A stretch of 56,677 nt of DNA from CALEUX01 sp964608615 (GTDB lineage: Bacteria; Bacteroidota; Bacteroidia; Bacteroidales; Marinilabiliaceae): NCBI GenBank assembly GCA_964608615.1, contig CAZSQG010000015.1, positions 1 to 56,677 on the forward strand, written 5' to 3'. This document shows positions 34,877-45,003 of this stretch, piece by piece. The notes beneath the pieces were generated by a model. That model was not told the origin of the DNA. It was given only the letters and a program-made list of their open reading frames with translations, and did no database searches. Every line of letters starts with the position of its first letter. Position 1 is the first letter of the stretch. The translations under genes and the position numbers were made by a program.

Positions 34877-36310
34877 CTAAAAATAGAGATCGCGTTCGCC
34901 ATTTTTTATCTTTTGCAATCGTTCCTCTAATTTCCCTTTGAATGCATCGTCAGTATAATTATTTAAATTTTGATTAATCAGCTTATAACCTTTTTCTTTG
35001 ATTTCCGCGATAGCATAATCCTCAAGGTATTCGGCCAGTGTAAGCATAGCATTGGGTTGACAAAACCGTTTAATAAAACCAGGAACGGAAAATTCCATAA
35101 AATGCTCCCCTGTACGTTTAAGACGGTAGCAAGCGGTACAAAAGGAGGGAATGTATTGTTTTTCAATCAATTCGCCAACCACTTCTTCCAACGAGCGGTT
35201 GTCATTAATCTCAAACTGCTCAGTATCCAGATCCTGCTTATCGCGTTTTGCTGTATAACCTTTCAACTCAATATTAGTTCCTCCATCAATTTGTGAAACA
35301 CCATACTGCAACACCTCATCGCGGATATGTCCCGGTTCACGGGCTGTTAAAATAAGTCCTGTATAAGGAACTGCCAACCTTAGAATTGCCACTAGTTTGG
35401 TAAAATCCTCATCGCTAACCTTATATCGTGGGTCAACCTCATAACCCGATGCTGTCTTTATCCTGGGAAAGGAGATGGTGTGCGGACCCACATTGTAAGC
35501 TGCTTCAAAATGATTTACATGCCTGACAAGAGCCAGCACTTCAAAACGCCAATCGTAAAGGCCAAGCAAGGCCCCAATACCAACATCATCAATACCGGCT
35601 TCCTGAGCTCTGTCAAGAGCCGTAAGTCGCCAGTTGTAATCACGTTTCTTGCCAGCAAGATGAACGCTCAGATAAGTTTCGTGGTGATAAGTTTCCTGAA
35701 AGACCTGGTAAGTACCAATGCCAGAGGCCTTAATTGTTTTAAACCCTTCAACATCAAAAGGTGCAGCATTAATATTCACACGTCTTATTTCGCCATTCAA
35801 ATGCTTTACGCTATAAACAGATTTTACACTTTCTGCAATAAATTCAGCATTATATTTAGGGTGTTCTCCATAAACCAGAATAAGTCGCTTATGGCCTGCA
35901 TCTTCCAAAGCCGTTACCTGTTCTTCAATTTCCTTATGATTAAGTGTAGTACGGCTTTGTTTTGTATTACCGGTTCGAAACCCGCAATAAGCACAATTGT
36001 TAGTGCATAAATTACCAATGTATAAAGGGGCAAACAATACAATTCGTTTTCCATAAACTTTTTCTTTTAATTCTCTGGCTCCATTTTTTATTTCATTAAC
36101 CAGATCAGGATCAGTGGTATTAACTAAAACGGCTGTTTCTTCAAGTGTAAGTCGTTGCTTATTAAGCGATTTGGCTATAACTTCACGAACCCGGGATGCT
36201 GAAGAAGTTTGATTTGCCCGGATAAATTGCCAGATTTCTTCCTCATCGATAAAAGGAACCATAGGACGATCTATAATCCTGTAATTCTGGGGTGAATATA
36301 TCATTGCCAT
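34877..36310 (-). CDS. hydG: [FeFe]-hydrogenase maturase HydG (radical SAM)
   Basis: I start the gene at the ATG giving MAMIYSPQNYRIID rather than the upstream one that adds 13 unrelated residues. The roughly 477-residue enzyme has CTNNCAYCGFR (radical SAM cluster, about residue 97 on) and the HydG-specific C-terminal motif CTAC followed 22 residues later by C (FCTACYRLKRTGEHFMEF then RFCQ), which distinguishes it from ThiH. HydG cleaves tyrosine and makes the CO and cyanide ligands of the H-cluster. It works with HydE (30089-31186) and HydF, and no HydF is visible here. The upstream gene is a divergent sensor kinase. Confidence 0.95.
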   Translation of the reverse strand: MAMIYSPQNYRIIDRPMVPFIDEEEIWQFIRANQTSSASRVREVIAKSLNKQRLTLEETAVLVNTTDPDLVNEIKNGARELKEKVYGKRIVLFAPLYIGNLCTNNCAYCGFRTGNTKQSRTTLNHKEIEEQVTALEDAGHKRLILVYGEHPKYNAEFIAESVKSVYSVKHLNGEIRRVNINAAPFDVEGFKTIKASGIGTYQVFQETYHHETYLSVHLAGKKRDYNWRLTALDRAQEAGIDDVGIGALLGLYDWRFEVLALVRHVNHFEAAYNVGPHTISFPRIKTASGYEVDPRYKVSDEDFTKLVAILRLAVPYTGLILTAREPGHIRDEVLQYGVSQIDGGTNIELKGYTAKRDKQDLDTEQFEINDNRSLEEVVGELIEKQYIPSFCTACYRLKRTGEHFMEFSVPGFIKRFCQPNAMLTLAEYLEDYAIAEIKEKGYKLINQNLNNYTDDAFKGKLEERLQKIKNGERDLYF

Positions 36311-36509
36311 AGTAATTCCTCCAAACTTAACTGTAATTACAAATAACAAGTAAAGTTAATACAACTCATCTTAATCAGATCAACTTAATTGTTCAAAGTT
36401 CAACATAATTAAAAAAAACATAATTAATAAAGCAAACTACGAACACAAACACAAGAATTAATATAAAATCTCAAATTTTTACTAAATTGTGTTATTAAAA
36501 TTCCTGATT

Positions 36510-38765
36510 ATGCGATATACCCTTGCTCTGATTTTGTTTATTTCAGCACTATTCAGCTTCTCCAATTCAGCTGCTCAGGAACCTGATATAAAAGATATTG
36601 TTCTTATAAATTCTTATCATCCATCATTTAAGTGGACCTTTGATTTAACTTATGGGGTGATGACCCAATTGCATATAAAAGAAAATTACAGGGTTTCAAT
36701 TGAATTTATGGATGCAAAACGATTTAGTTCACAGAAACACTTAGAAGCCCTTGAAGAATTTCTTCAAATAAAATATAGAAACATTAAAATTGACGGGGTA
36801 ATATGTAGCGACAACCATGCTTTTGAATTTTTTCTAAAACACGGTAAAAAAATTTGGGGAAATATACCTATGACCTTTTGCGGCGTTAACAATATCAAGG
36901 ACTTCAATATCGATACTACTCTGAATAAAGGTGTTGAAGAAACAATAAATATAAAGAAGACCCTTAGTTTGATTAACAAACTCCAACCAAATCTTGATAC
37001 CTTAATTGTGATATCTGATTTCTCTTTATCAGGTGTTATATTTCTTAAACAATTTGAAAGCACGGTAAAATCAGATTTTCCCCATTTGATGTATCATACT
37101 ATAAATGCCTTATCTGAAGAGCAATTGAGCAATGAACTTAGAAAGTTCAATCCAAAAAACAAAGCCATTTATCTCCTAAGTCTTTATATGCCCCGTGATG
37201 GTATTAGCCTTGAAATGATTAATGAAGCCAAATTTCTGTCAACAAATCTGGACGTTCCAATATACGGGAACTGGGATTTTCTGTTAGACCACTTTATTGT
37301 TGGTGGTGCAATAATAGGAGGCTTTGACCAGGGCATGATTGCTGCTAAGCAATTAAAGGAGATTTTAAGTGGGAATAATGATGTCACCTTTTTAACCCCT
37401 ACTCCTGAAAAAATTATTTTCGACTACAATCAAATGATGAAATATGGTCTTAATCCTGACATACTGCCATCACAGACTGAATTCATAAATAAACCTGTCT
37501 CATTTATTGAAAAATACAAAAAAGAGTTAACCATTCTACTTATAATCTCGGGAATACTTTTTGCCGTTATTATTATTTTGATCCGGATAATTTCCTTAAA
37601 TAATATTACCAAGAAAAAATTGCAGAAAAGTCAAAGCCGACTTGGTTTAGCCATGGAAGGAGCTAACCTTGGTCTTTGGGATGTGGATTTTATAAATAAC
37701 GACATTTTTCTAAGCTCTAAAACTTCTCAATTACTGGAAAACAAAAGTCCTAATGACATAAACATCAATCTTCATAACTGGACAAACATTATTCACCCGG
37801 ACGACGTTGACCAATTAGTTGAAGTTTTTCAAATGCATTCGAAAAACATCATCCCTTCTTTCCGGGGAGAAATCAGGCTATTAACCGATGCCGAAAAATA
37901 CAAATGGTTTTCGATAAATGGTAAAATCATTGATTTTAAAAACGGAAAACCAGCCCGGATGATTGGCGTGTTGATGAACATAAATTTACAAAAGGAGTTT
38001 GAAGAACAACTTAAAATTGCAAAAGACAGAGCTGAAGAAAGCGACCGTTTAAAATCGAGTTTTCTGGCTAATATGTCACATGAAATACGCACCCCCATGA
38101 ATGCAATTCTAGGATTTACCGACCTTGTTATTAGCGGAGATATTAATCCTGAAGAAAGCGTAAAATACCTAAAACTTATACGTAATAGCGGAGAAACTCT
38201 ATTAAACCTGATTAATGACATCATCGATTTTTCAAAAATTCAAACAGGTCAGCTATCCCTTCGTCCAGAAACATTTGACCTAAACATACTATTGGATAAC
38301 ATAACTATGGTTGCTTCAGCGTTAATTATTCGTTATAACAAGAAAATTAAAATAGTTGTAAAAAAGGGTAGTGCTAATGACAGTTTTTTAATAATTGCCG
38401 ACCCTTTTCGTTTGGAACAGGTCCTTTATAATTTGGTCAACAATGCCATAAAATTTACTGAAGCGGGCGAAATTTCAATCGATTACAAAATTATCGATTC
38501 CAAAACCATCTCTTTCTCGGTAAAAGATTCAGGTATTGGTGTAGCCCCAGAAAACCAAGAATTTATCTTTGAGAGATTTAGTCAAGTTGAAAAATCACCA
38601 AGCACAAATAATGGGGGTACTGGTCTTGGTCTGGCTATTTCAAAAAGCCTTTTAACATTAATGGGAGGTACAATTAGTGTTGATTCCGAACTAAATAAAG
38701 GTTCAACTTTTACTTTTACTTTTAGTTACAAACCTATATCATTAATTCCCGGTACTCATTTCTAG
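36510..38765 (+). CDS. Membrane sensor histidine kinase with periplasmic binding-protein-like domain
   Basis: I use the ATG at 36510; a GTG seven codons upstream is possible. The 751-residue protein has a signal peptide (about 1-22), an ABC-substrate-binding-protein-like sensor domain (about 30-325, starting IVLINSYHPSFKWTFDLT), a membrane helix (ELTILLIISGILFAVIIILI, about 340-360), a PAS-like region (about 385-495), the HisKA box FLANMSHEIRTPMNAILGF, the N-box LVNNAIKFTEAGE, and the G-boxes DSGIGVAPENQEF and GTGLGLAISK. There is no receiver domain, so it is not a hybrid kinase; its partner regulator is not adjacent. The sensor domain resembles substrate-binding proteins of the ABC_sub_bind type. 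Ligand unknown. Confidence 0.9.
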   Translation: MRYTLALILFISALFSFSNSAAQEPDIKDIVLINSYHPSFKWTFDLTYGVMTQLHIKENYRVSIEFMDAKRFSSQKHLEALEEFLQIKYRNIKIDGVICSDNHAFEFFLKHGKKIWGNIPMTFCGVNNIKDFNIDTTLNKGVEETINIKKTLSLINKLQPNLDTLIVISDFSLSGVIFLKQFESTVKSDFPHLMYHTINALSEEQLSNELRKFNPKNKAIYLLSLYMPRDGISLEMINEAKFLSTNLDVPIYGNWDFLLDHFIVGGAIIGGFDQGMIAAKQLKEILSGNNDVTFLTPTPEKIIFDYNQMMKYGLNPDILPSQTEFINKPVSFIEKYKKELTILLIISGILFAVIIILIRIISLNNITKKKLQKSQSRLGLAMEGANLGLWDVDFINNDIFLSSKTSQLLENKSPNDININLHNWTNIIHPDDVDQLVEVFQMHSKNIIPSFRGEIRLLTDAEKYKWFSINGKIIDFKNGKPARMIGVLMNINLQKEFEEQLKIAKDRAEESDRLKSSFLANMSHEIRTPMNAILGFTDLVISGDINPEESVKYLKLIRNSGETLLNLINDIIDFSKIQTGQLSLRPETFDLNILLDNITMVASALIIRYNKKIKIVVKKGSANDSFLIIADPFRLEQVLYNLVNNAIKFTEAGEISIDYKIIDSKTISFSVKDSGIGVAPENQEFIFERFSQVEKSPSTNNGGTGLGLAISKSLLTLMGGTISVDSELNKGSTFTFTFSYKPISLIPGTHF

Positions 38766-38917
38766 TGCCACAACCATTAAGCTACGCTTTTGCTCTACCC
38801 CTATGCCCAAGGGAGTGCATCAAACGCACAACCTAATGAATACAATTCAGACTTGACACTAGTTTTGTTTTAGTCAGAAACAATCAAATTAACTTGTTAA
38901 TAGTCATCCAATGATTC

Positions 38918-39421
38918 TTATTCTTCTTTAAGCATTTTCGGAAAAACAAATAAATCGAGACTCCCCTTTCCAACTTCCATATTGTTCCAATTGGTTATAT
39001 TAAACGAAATAACAGTCGTTGCTGTAGTAGGATAATTAATAAAATTACCATTAGTAAGTCGCATTGCTAACATGGCCATATCAGGATTATGACCAACCAC
39101 CATAACTGAATCATGTTCTCCTGCAAGTGAGGCTATTCCATCAATAAATCCTCCGGTGGTATGTCCGTCATAAATAAAAGGTGCCGCAACAATTTTCTCC
39201 TTTGGAATTAGAAAGGTCATTGCCATTATTTCTGCAGTTTCCATTGCTCTGGCCGCGGGACTCGAAATAATCAGAGTTGGCTGAACACCTTTACTTACCA
39301 ATTCATCAGCAATAAGCTTAGCATCAATTTGCCCCCTGTTTTTTAACCTGCGATCAAAATCAGAAACAGAACTGGTTAATGGTTCAGTTTTTGCATGTCG
39401 AACAAGAAACAACTTTTTCAT
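38918..39421 (-). CDS. sixA: Histidine phosphatase, SixA-like
   Basis: This 167-residue protein begins MKKLFLVRHAKTEP, the RHG-type phosphohistidine motif of the histidine-phosphatase superfamily (H near residue 9). SSPAARAMETAEIM (about 53-66) and VVGHNPDMAMLAM (about 107-119) complete the active site. SixA dephosphorylates phosphohistidines in phosphorelays. The name is by similarity of size and motifs. It is on the minus strand, 287 bases downstream of ppk1; a related histidine phosphatase beside PPK is a common association. Confidence 0.85.
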   Translation of the reverse strand: MKKLFLVRHAKTEPLTSSVSDFDRRLKNRGQIDAKLIADELVSKGVQPTLIISSPAARAMETAEIMAMTFLIPKEKIVAAPFIYDGHTTGGFIDGIASLAGEHDSVMVVGHNPDMAMLAMRLTNGNFINYPTTATTVISFNITNWNNMEVGKGSLDLFVFPKMLKEE

Positions 39422-39708
39422 AGTATAGTGGTTTTAGCTTGAATTTACCAAACATTTCAATTATTATTGATTCACGTCCATTTTTACCTACTGAAAAATA
39501 ATTTATTAAGCATATTTCCTAAAATACAGCCTTATACTTGTCAGAAAAAACACATTCTTTTTGGTGATAGTTTATTTTGGTCTAATAGAACTCGTATGAG
39601 TGTCTATAAAAAGGCCGACATCATGCTCGTTTCACAATTGTAATCTCTTTTAGGGCTTCTTTACGAAATGATCAAATAGGTATTATTGGGGTATTAATTT
39701 TAACTAAT

Positions 39709-41799
39709 CTACTCATAAACCTGAATTCCCGGTTCAGATGAAGCAAGCATTCGGTATGTATCCCATTGCGACCGGATAAGAACATCGTCATGCTTAGGTA
39801 TTGGCAAGTTCTCAAGGTTTTCAGAAACAAGTCGGGCTTTAGTATTATCCTTTAACTGTAAATCTAGAATACTCAGAATTTCTTTGCGTATAACAACGTC
39901 CTCAATAGGGAAAGCAATTTCAATCCTACGATTGATATTTCGGTTTAACCAATCAGCCGAAGTTAAAAATATATCTCTAGTTCCATTATTATGAAACATC
40001 CATATTCTGGAATGTTCCAGAAAACTATCCACTATCCTGATTATTCGGATATTATTACTAAAAGGTTGGTTAGGCACTACACAACATATACCCCTGATAA
40101 TCAGATCAATTTTCACTCCTGCTTTACTGGCTTCATATAACTTGTTAATGAAGGTTTTATTCTGAATACCATTCATCTTCAACAACATATAGCCACATCC
40201 TCCTTTTTTTGCAATCTGAATTTCTCTGTCAATACATTTAATAAGTTCCTGCTTAAGATTAAATGGGGTAACGAGCAATTTATTAAAGACTGGCTTTGTG
40301 GACTGATCTTCAAAATATTTGAACAATTTCTCCAGGTCAAAGATAAATTCATCCTTGCTGGTAAATAATCCATGATCTGCATACAATCTGGCCGTTTTTT
40401 CATTAAAATTACCGGTACTAAGGTAAGCATACGACCTTTTTCTTAGACCTCCTGACCGTCGGATAACCAAAGCCATTTTTGCATGTACTTTCAATCCCGG
40501 TATACTGTATATAATTCTAATTCCCGCCTGTTCCATTAGTAAGGCCGAGAAAAGATTATTCTCCTCATCAAACCGAGCCTTAACTTCAACAAATACAGTA
40601 ACTTTCTTTCCATTACGTGCCGCATTAATAAGAGCATTCACCACCGCTGAATTACTGGCTACACGGTATTGTGTTACTTTAATTTCATCAACCTTAGGAT
40701 CAACCGAAGCTTCATTTAAAAACTTTAAAACATAATCAAACGATTGATAAGGATAGTGAAGAATTCGGTCCTTTTCTTTTATCGCTGCAAACATTGAAGT
40801 AAAGCCCTCCAATTCAGCCGGATGAATAGGATTTGGATGATTCAACTGTAGACGCGGTGCAAAAGGATTGGGAAAGATAAAGAAATCCTGAAAGCTTAAA
40901 TACCTCTCTCCAGGTAATAAATCTTCCTTTAATAATGCAAATGACTCCTTTAACACATGTAAAAAATCAGTTGGGATGGTGCGATCATAGATAAAAAGTG
41001 CAGGCTCTCCAACTTTTCTAAGACCAATATTTTTCTTGATTTTTTCAATCAGATTACCACTGAATTCATCCAATATGCTAATGTCGGCATCGCGTAGCAT
41101 CTTTACACAATAACTTGATTCAACATCATACCCTGGAAATAACTCCTGAAGGTTAAAGCGAACCAAATCATCCAGAAAAAGAAAATGATACATGCCATTG
41201 GCATCCGGAAGTCGAACAAAACGTGGTAAATCATTCGTTGGTAACTTAACAATTGCATACCGGGCCCGTCTGGAATCAAGTTTATCAGTATTGGTGGAAT
41301 TCTTTTTTCTAAACAGCCTGATAGCCAGATAAAGTCGGTTATCTCTTAAAAAAGTTCGTGTACCTTTAGTAATTAAAACAGGTTGCAAATAAGGTATTAC
41401 CTCGCGATAAAAATAATCACGAATAAAACTCTGATGTTCAGGCAGTTTAGGCATTTCTCCCTGATAAAGAATCAAACCCTCTTTGTACAAACCAGCTAAA
41501 ATCTCATCATGAAATATCCGGCCAAAAGTCTGTAATTGTTTATCAACAATTTCGTTTATCTCTTTTACAACTTTACCCGCTGTTAAACCTCCTAATCCTT
41601 CTAGTTCATCGGGATCGACATTATTTTTATATTCAGCCACCCTAACTTTATAAAATTCATCAAGGTTGGATGAATAAATAGCCAGAAATTTAAGTCGTTC
41701 ATATAATGGAATAGTCTTATCATCAGCCTCTTCCAATACACGGTAATTGAAAGATAACCAGCTAATATCGCGATTAAAATATTTAGAAGTTTTTAGCAT
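39709..41799 (-). CDS. ppk1: Polyphosphate kinase 1
   Basis: This 696-residue protein has the PPK1 layout: N-terminal helices with FNRDISWLSFNYRVLEEADD (about 7-26), the head domain, and two C-terminal domains with PYQSFDYVLKFLNEASVDPKVDEIKVTQYR (about 350-375), KVHAKMALVIRRSGG (the phosphorylated histidine, about 436-450), YLSTGNFNEKTARLYADHGL and the C-terminal IRGICCVVPN and SRIWMFHNNGTRDIF. PPK1 makes inorganic polyphosphate from ATP. It is convergent with nothing and shares the strand with sixA and the YfcE-like gene. Confidence 0.96.
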   Translation of the reverse strand: MLKTSKYFNRDISWLSFNYRVLEEADDKTIPLYERLKFLAIYSSNLDEFYKVRVAEYKNNVDPDELEGLGGLTAGKVVKEINEIVDKQLQTFGRIFHDEILAGLYKEGLILYQGEMPKLPEHQSFIRDYFYREVIPYLQPVLITKGTRTFLRDNRLYLAIRLFRKKNSTNTDKLDSRRARYAIVKLPTNDLPRFVRLPDANGMYHFLFLDDLVRFNLQELFPGYDVESSYCVKMLRDADISILDEFSGNLIEKIKKNIGLRKVGEPALFIYDRTIPTDFLHVLKESFALLKEDLLPGERYLSFQDFFIFPNPFAPRLQLNHPNPIHPAELEGFTSMFAAIKEKDRILHYPYQSFDYVLKFLNEASVDPKVDEIKVTQYRVASNSAVVNALINAARNGKKVTVFVEVKARFDEENNLFSALLMEQAGIRIIYSIPGLKVHAKMALVIRRSGGLRKRSYAYLSTGNFNEKTARLYADHGLFTSKDEFIFDLEKLFKYFEDQSTKPVFNKLLVTPFNLKQELIKCIDREIQIAKKGGCGYMLLKMNGIQNKTFINKLYEASKAGVKIDLIIRGICCVVPNQPFSNNIRIIRIVDSFLEHSRIWMFHNNGTRDIFLTSADWLNRNINRRIEIAFPIEDVVIRKEILSILDLQLKDNTKARLVSENLENLPIPKHDDVLIRSQWDTYRMLASSEPGIQVYE

Positions 41800-41893
41800 A
41801 AAACAGTAACGCAGTTTTAGCTAAAATATTAAAAAAAAACGACAACAAGGCATTAAATCCTCGCTAATAGTTATAAATGTTAAGAATACTGAC

Positions 41894-42385
41894 TTAACTT
41901 CCCATCTCAATTACTTCAAGATCTTTAATAACACCCTCATCCAAAACAAATCGTACAGCAGTTCTTACTGTATGAAACCCATATTTACCAGCAGCTCCAG
42001 GATTTATGTGAAGGAGTTTTAATTTGGGATCATTTATAACTTTAAGAATATGACTATGCCCACATATAAAAAGTTTGGGTGGGTTAGTGTAGATTTCATG
42101 TTTTATCTCCGATGCATATTTACCCGGATAACCACCTATGTGTGTCATTAACACATCCATCCCTTCGCAGGTAAAACGCAATGTTTGTTTTATCCTTATT
42201 CTGAGTTCCGCACCATCAATATTGCCATAAACAGCCTTAACAGGTTTAAAAGCTTCCATAAGATTCAAAACCTCCTCTGATCCAATGTCACCTGCGTGCC
42301 ATATTTGATCTACACCACTAAATAACTCATAAAATCTTGGATCAAAAAAAGCGTGAGTATCAGAAAGCAGTCCTATACGTTGCAT
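41894..42385 (-). CDS. YfcE/MJ0936-type metallophosphoesterase
   Basis: This 163-residue protein carries the calcineurin-like metal motifs: LSDTHAF (about 6-12), HAGDIGSEEV (about 31-40), YGNIDGAELR (about 54-63), MTHIGGYPG and CGHSHILKVI (about 112-121). Members hydrolyse phosphodiesters; the physiological substrate is unknown. It lies 95 bases upstream of ppk1 on the same strand. Confidence 0.9.
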   Translation of the reverse strand: MQRIGLLSDTHAFFDPRFYELFSGVDQIWHAGDIGSEEVLNLMEAFKPVKAVYGNIDGAELRIRIKQTLRFTCEGMDVLMTHIGGYPGKYASEIKHEIYTNPPKLFICGHSHILKVINDPKLKLLHINPGAAGKYGFHTVRTAVRFVLDEGVIKDLEVIEMGS

Positions 42386-42445
42386 GAAATTATCCGTTTA
42401 TTTTTTGCAAATTTTTCTTTAAAAGGCTAGGTAAACCATTTGTAT

Positions 42446-42883
42446 TTATGACCTTACAAGCTTAAAACGAATTCTTAAGACACCTTCTTCAAACGATGAA
42501 GAGACAAGAACAAAACTACCTATTTCAGATGTATTGGAAACATGATCTCCAATACAGGGACAAACATCGTAATCGCCTACATAAACCAAGCGAATTGTAT
42601 CCCCTGCTTCTTCTGACAACCTATCAAGACTGAAATCCTTAAGAGCTTCGTCCCTGCTTATGATGCGTTGACTTACATCAAGATTACAACTAATCTGGCA
42701 GTTGACTTTTTCTTCCAGTTCTTTCTCTTCTTCAAGAGTAAGCGCTCTGTCAAATTTGTAATCACATTTAGATTTTTTCTTTTCCAGATGATTGGAAAAA
42801 GAACGGTTGCAGCCAAACATCCTTACCATGGTTTGGTTCAAAATGTGTTCGGCAGTGTGCATATAGGGATCATAACTCTTCAT
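42446..42883 (-). CDS. AlaX-like trans-editing protein (alanyl-tRNA editing domain)
   Basis: This 145-residue protein has the zinc-binding motif HTAEHIL (histidines near residues 9 and 13) and the second half CPCIGDHVSNTSEIG (about 110-124), as in the threonyl/alanyl second additional domain. Stand-alone AlaX proteins remove serine or glycine wrongly attached to tRNA-Ala. The protein is shorter than AlaX-M proteins and consists of the editing domain only. It precedes the YfcE-like gene on the same strand. Confidence 0.85.
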   Translation of the reverse strand: MKSYDPYMHTAEHILNQTMVRMFGCNRSFSNHLEKKKSKCDYKFDRALTLEEEKELEEKVNCQISCNLDVSQRIISRDEALKDFSLDRLSEEAGDTIRLVYVGDYDVCPCIGDHVSNTSEIGSFVLVSSSFEEGVLRIRFKLVRS

Positions 42884-42991
42884 AAATCATTCTTTGTGGG
42901 TTATTTAGCAAATACGGGATCCTGACTGTTGAATAAAACAAACTCAAATAACACCAAAAACATTATATAAACACCATAAACCTTAAACATA

Positions 42992-43049
42992 ATCCCGAAG
43001 TAAATAAATATCAGGCATCGGGATTCTCTTCGTTCAAAACCTTAAACCA
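42992..43049 (-). repeat. Dispersed palindromic repeat, copy 4
   Basis: Copy of the intergenic element of 4063-4541 in the opposite orientation: CCCGAAGTAAATAAATATC, then GGCATCGGGATTC and CTTCGTTCAAA. It lies just after the stop of mnmA on the minus-strand reading. Confidence 0.75.
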
Positions 43050-43055
43050 TAATCG

Positions 43056-44264
43056 TCACATCTCAATTACACCCGAACAAATAAGCTCTTCTTTGCTATA
43101 CAAGGCAGCAAACTGACCGGCAGTTATTCCTCGTTGAGGTTCTTCGAAAACAATATATAATGCATCTTCCATTTGATGTACCCTTGCTTTTTGTAACGGT
43201 TGCCTGTATCGAATACGTGCCTCAAAAGCCTTGCTCTGTCCAGCTTTCATTGCTAAATCAGGACGAACCCAATGCACTTCCTTGTTAGCAACTCGCAGTA
43301 CAGAACGAAACAATCCGGGATGATTCTGTCCCATCCCAACATAAACCTGGTTATACTCCACGTTAATGCCAATAACAAATAATGGATCGGCAAAACCACC
43401 AATATTCAATCCTTTACGCTGACCAATAGTATAAAAGTGAGCTCCATTGTGATCACCAATTCTTTTTCCATATTTCGGATGCAATGAATATGGTTTGGAA
43501 AACGAATAAAGTAAATCTTCAGAAGGATTATCAAAAACCTCGTTCCAATTCCTGTTAAACAACTCACAATCGGGTGAAACCAAAAACACTCCCCCCTGTT
43601 TTGCAACTAACTTCTGCTGAAGAAAAACAGGCAAGTCAACTTTACCAACAAAACAGATTCCTTGCGAATCTTTTTTATGTGCCGTTACAAGTTTTAGCTC
43701 ACTGGCAATTCGACGTACTTCAGGCTTTTGTAGGTCTCCAATTGGGAAAAGAGCTTTCTCAAGTTGTTTTTGTGATAACTGACAAAGAAAATAGCTTTGG
43801 TCTTTATTATGATCCGATCCGGCCAACAATCGATAAACAGGTTGCCCATCAACCATGATGGTTTCTTTACGACAATAATGACCCGTTGCCACAAAATCAG
43901 CTCCCAGTTTAATTGCCTCATCAAGAAAAACATCAAACTTAATTTCACGATTACACAGTACATCAGGATTAGGAGTGCGGCCTTTTTCATATTCCGAAAA
44001 CATATAATCCACCACCCTTGTCCTGTATTGTTCGCTCAAATCAACCATGTGAAACGGTATTCCCAACTTACGGGCAACTGATTCTGCATCAAACTTATCG
44101 TCAAGCCATGGACAATCTGCTTTTAAAACACCTGTGGTGTCATGCCAGTTTTTCATAAAAAGGCCAATAACTTCATATCCCTGCTCCTTTAGAACATAAG
44201 CTGCTATACTGGAATCAACTCCTCCTGATAAACCAACAACAATTTTTTTCTTTTTTACTGACAT
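43056..44264 (-). CDS. mnmA: tRNA-specific 2-thiouridylase MnmA
   Basis: This 402-residue protein has the PP-loop GLSGGVDSSIAAYVLKEQGY (about 11-30), the LFMKNWHDTTG segment, the catalytic cysteine in TPNPDVLCNREIKF, the GHYCRKET region, the second active cysteine in SQGICFVGKVDLP, and the YTIGQRKGLNIGG region. MnmA makes the s2U34 modification in tRNA-Lys, Glu and Gln. The window's own tRNA-Gln has a C at the wobble position, so it is not a substrate. Strong, full-length match. Confidence 0.96.
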   Translation of the reverse strand: MSVKKKKIVVGLSGGVDSSIAAYVLKEQGYEVIGLFMKNWHDTTGVLKADCPWLDDKFDAESVARKLGIPFHMVDLSEQYRTRVVDYMFSEYEKGRTPNPDVLCNREIKFDVFLDEAIKLGADFVATGHYCRKETIMVDGQPVYRLLAGSDHNKDQSYFLCQLSQKQLEKALFPIGDLQKPEVRRIASELKLVTAHKKDSQGICFVGKVDLPVFLQQKLVAKQGGVFLVSPDCELFNRNWNEVFDNPSEDLLYSFSKPYSLHPKYGKRIGDHNGAHFYTIGQRKGLNIGGFADPLFVIGINVEYNQVYVGMGQNHPGLFRSVLRVANKEVHWVRPDLAMKAGQSKAFEARIRYRQPLQKARVHQMEDALYIVFEEPQRGITAGQFAALYSKEELICSGVIEM

Positions 44265-45003
44265 GATTTTATGATAGAACGCTTCCTAAAAAATGGTTAA
44301 TACAAATGAATAAAACGAATTGCAAATATACAGTTTTTAAACAGGTTAATGACATCTGGCCCTGTCCACGGGATTAAAAAATCGCTTATACCAACAACCA
44401 TCTCGCTACATATAAATGAAACTTAAAAAAAAATGAGGCTTCATTAATTATCACTATTGTCCGATAAAAAATATTTTCTTCGCTCAAGTGCTCTCCCGCT
44501 AAAAAGCGGGATTACTTTTTTTATTCATTAGTGTGTTTTCTTTTTAAGGTATTCATGATCCGCTTCGCTCCACTACAGCAAAAAAAAGTAAGCAAATTTT
44601 GCGTTTAGTGAGCGCAGTGAGCAAACTTGTTTGCATCAATGCCGAGCGTAGCAAAATTCAAAGTAGTTAAAAAATGCCGCCGCTGCATCCCGATGTACAT
44701 CGGGACTAAAAATCATATTAATAGTCTAATCCCGATAATAGTTTTGTAAGTTTTTTGTTCCTCAAAAAACAACAAAAACTTACATCGGGATTTTAACGAC
44801 AATTAATCTGATTTTATTAACGGAAATTTTTGATCTCATAATAGTCTCAAAAGGAATCAAAGAACTATCGTTTCTCTGAGGCGGAAAGTAAGCCCCAAGA
44901 AAACAAGACCTCCCGAAATCCTTATTATTTAAAGCATTTAAATGATTTTTTAAAAATTTTACCGGACACCAATGATTAACAATATGAGGTTTTCTTATCA
45001 ATA
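44265..45003. repeat. Intergenic region with several palindromes
   Basis: No gene is supported in these 740 bases. Hairpins: 44495-44510 (CCCGCT/AGCGGG), the perfect 16-base palindrome CCCGATGTACATCGGG at 44689-44704, and a long interrupted inverted repeat at 44729-44792 (AATCCCGAT ... ATCGGGATT with inner GTAAGTTTTT/AAAAACTTAC arms). GAGCGCAGTGAGC and GCCGAGCGTAGC are palindromic-repeat fragments seen often in this phylum. Confidence 0.6.

Noticed and set aside
44780..45001. 73-codon minus-strand open frame after the DUF4465 gene
   Set aside because: Its C-terminal part overlaps the long palindromic element at 44729-44792, and it shows no domain, signal peptide or family match. Possible remnant but not supported.
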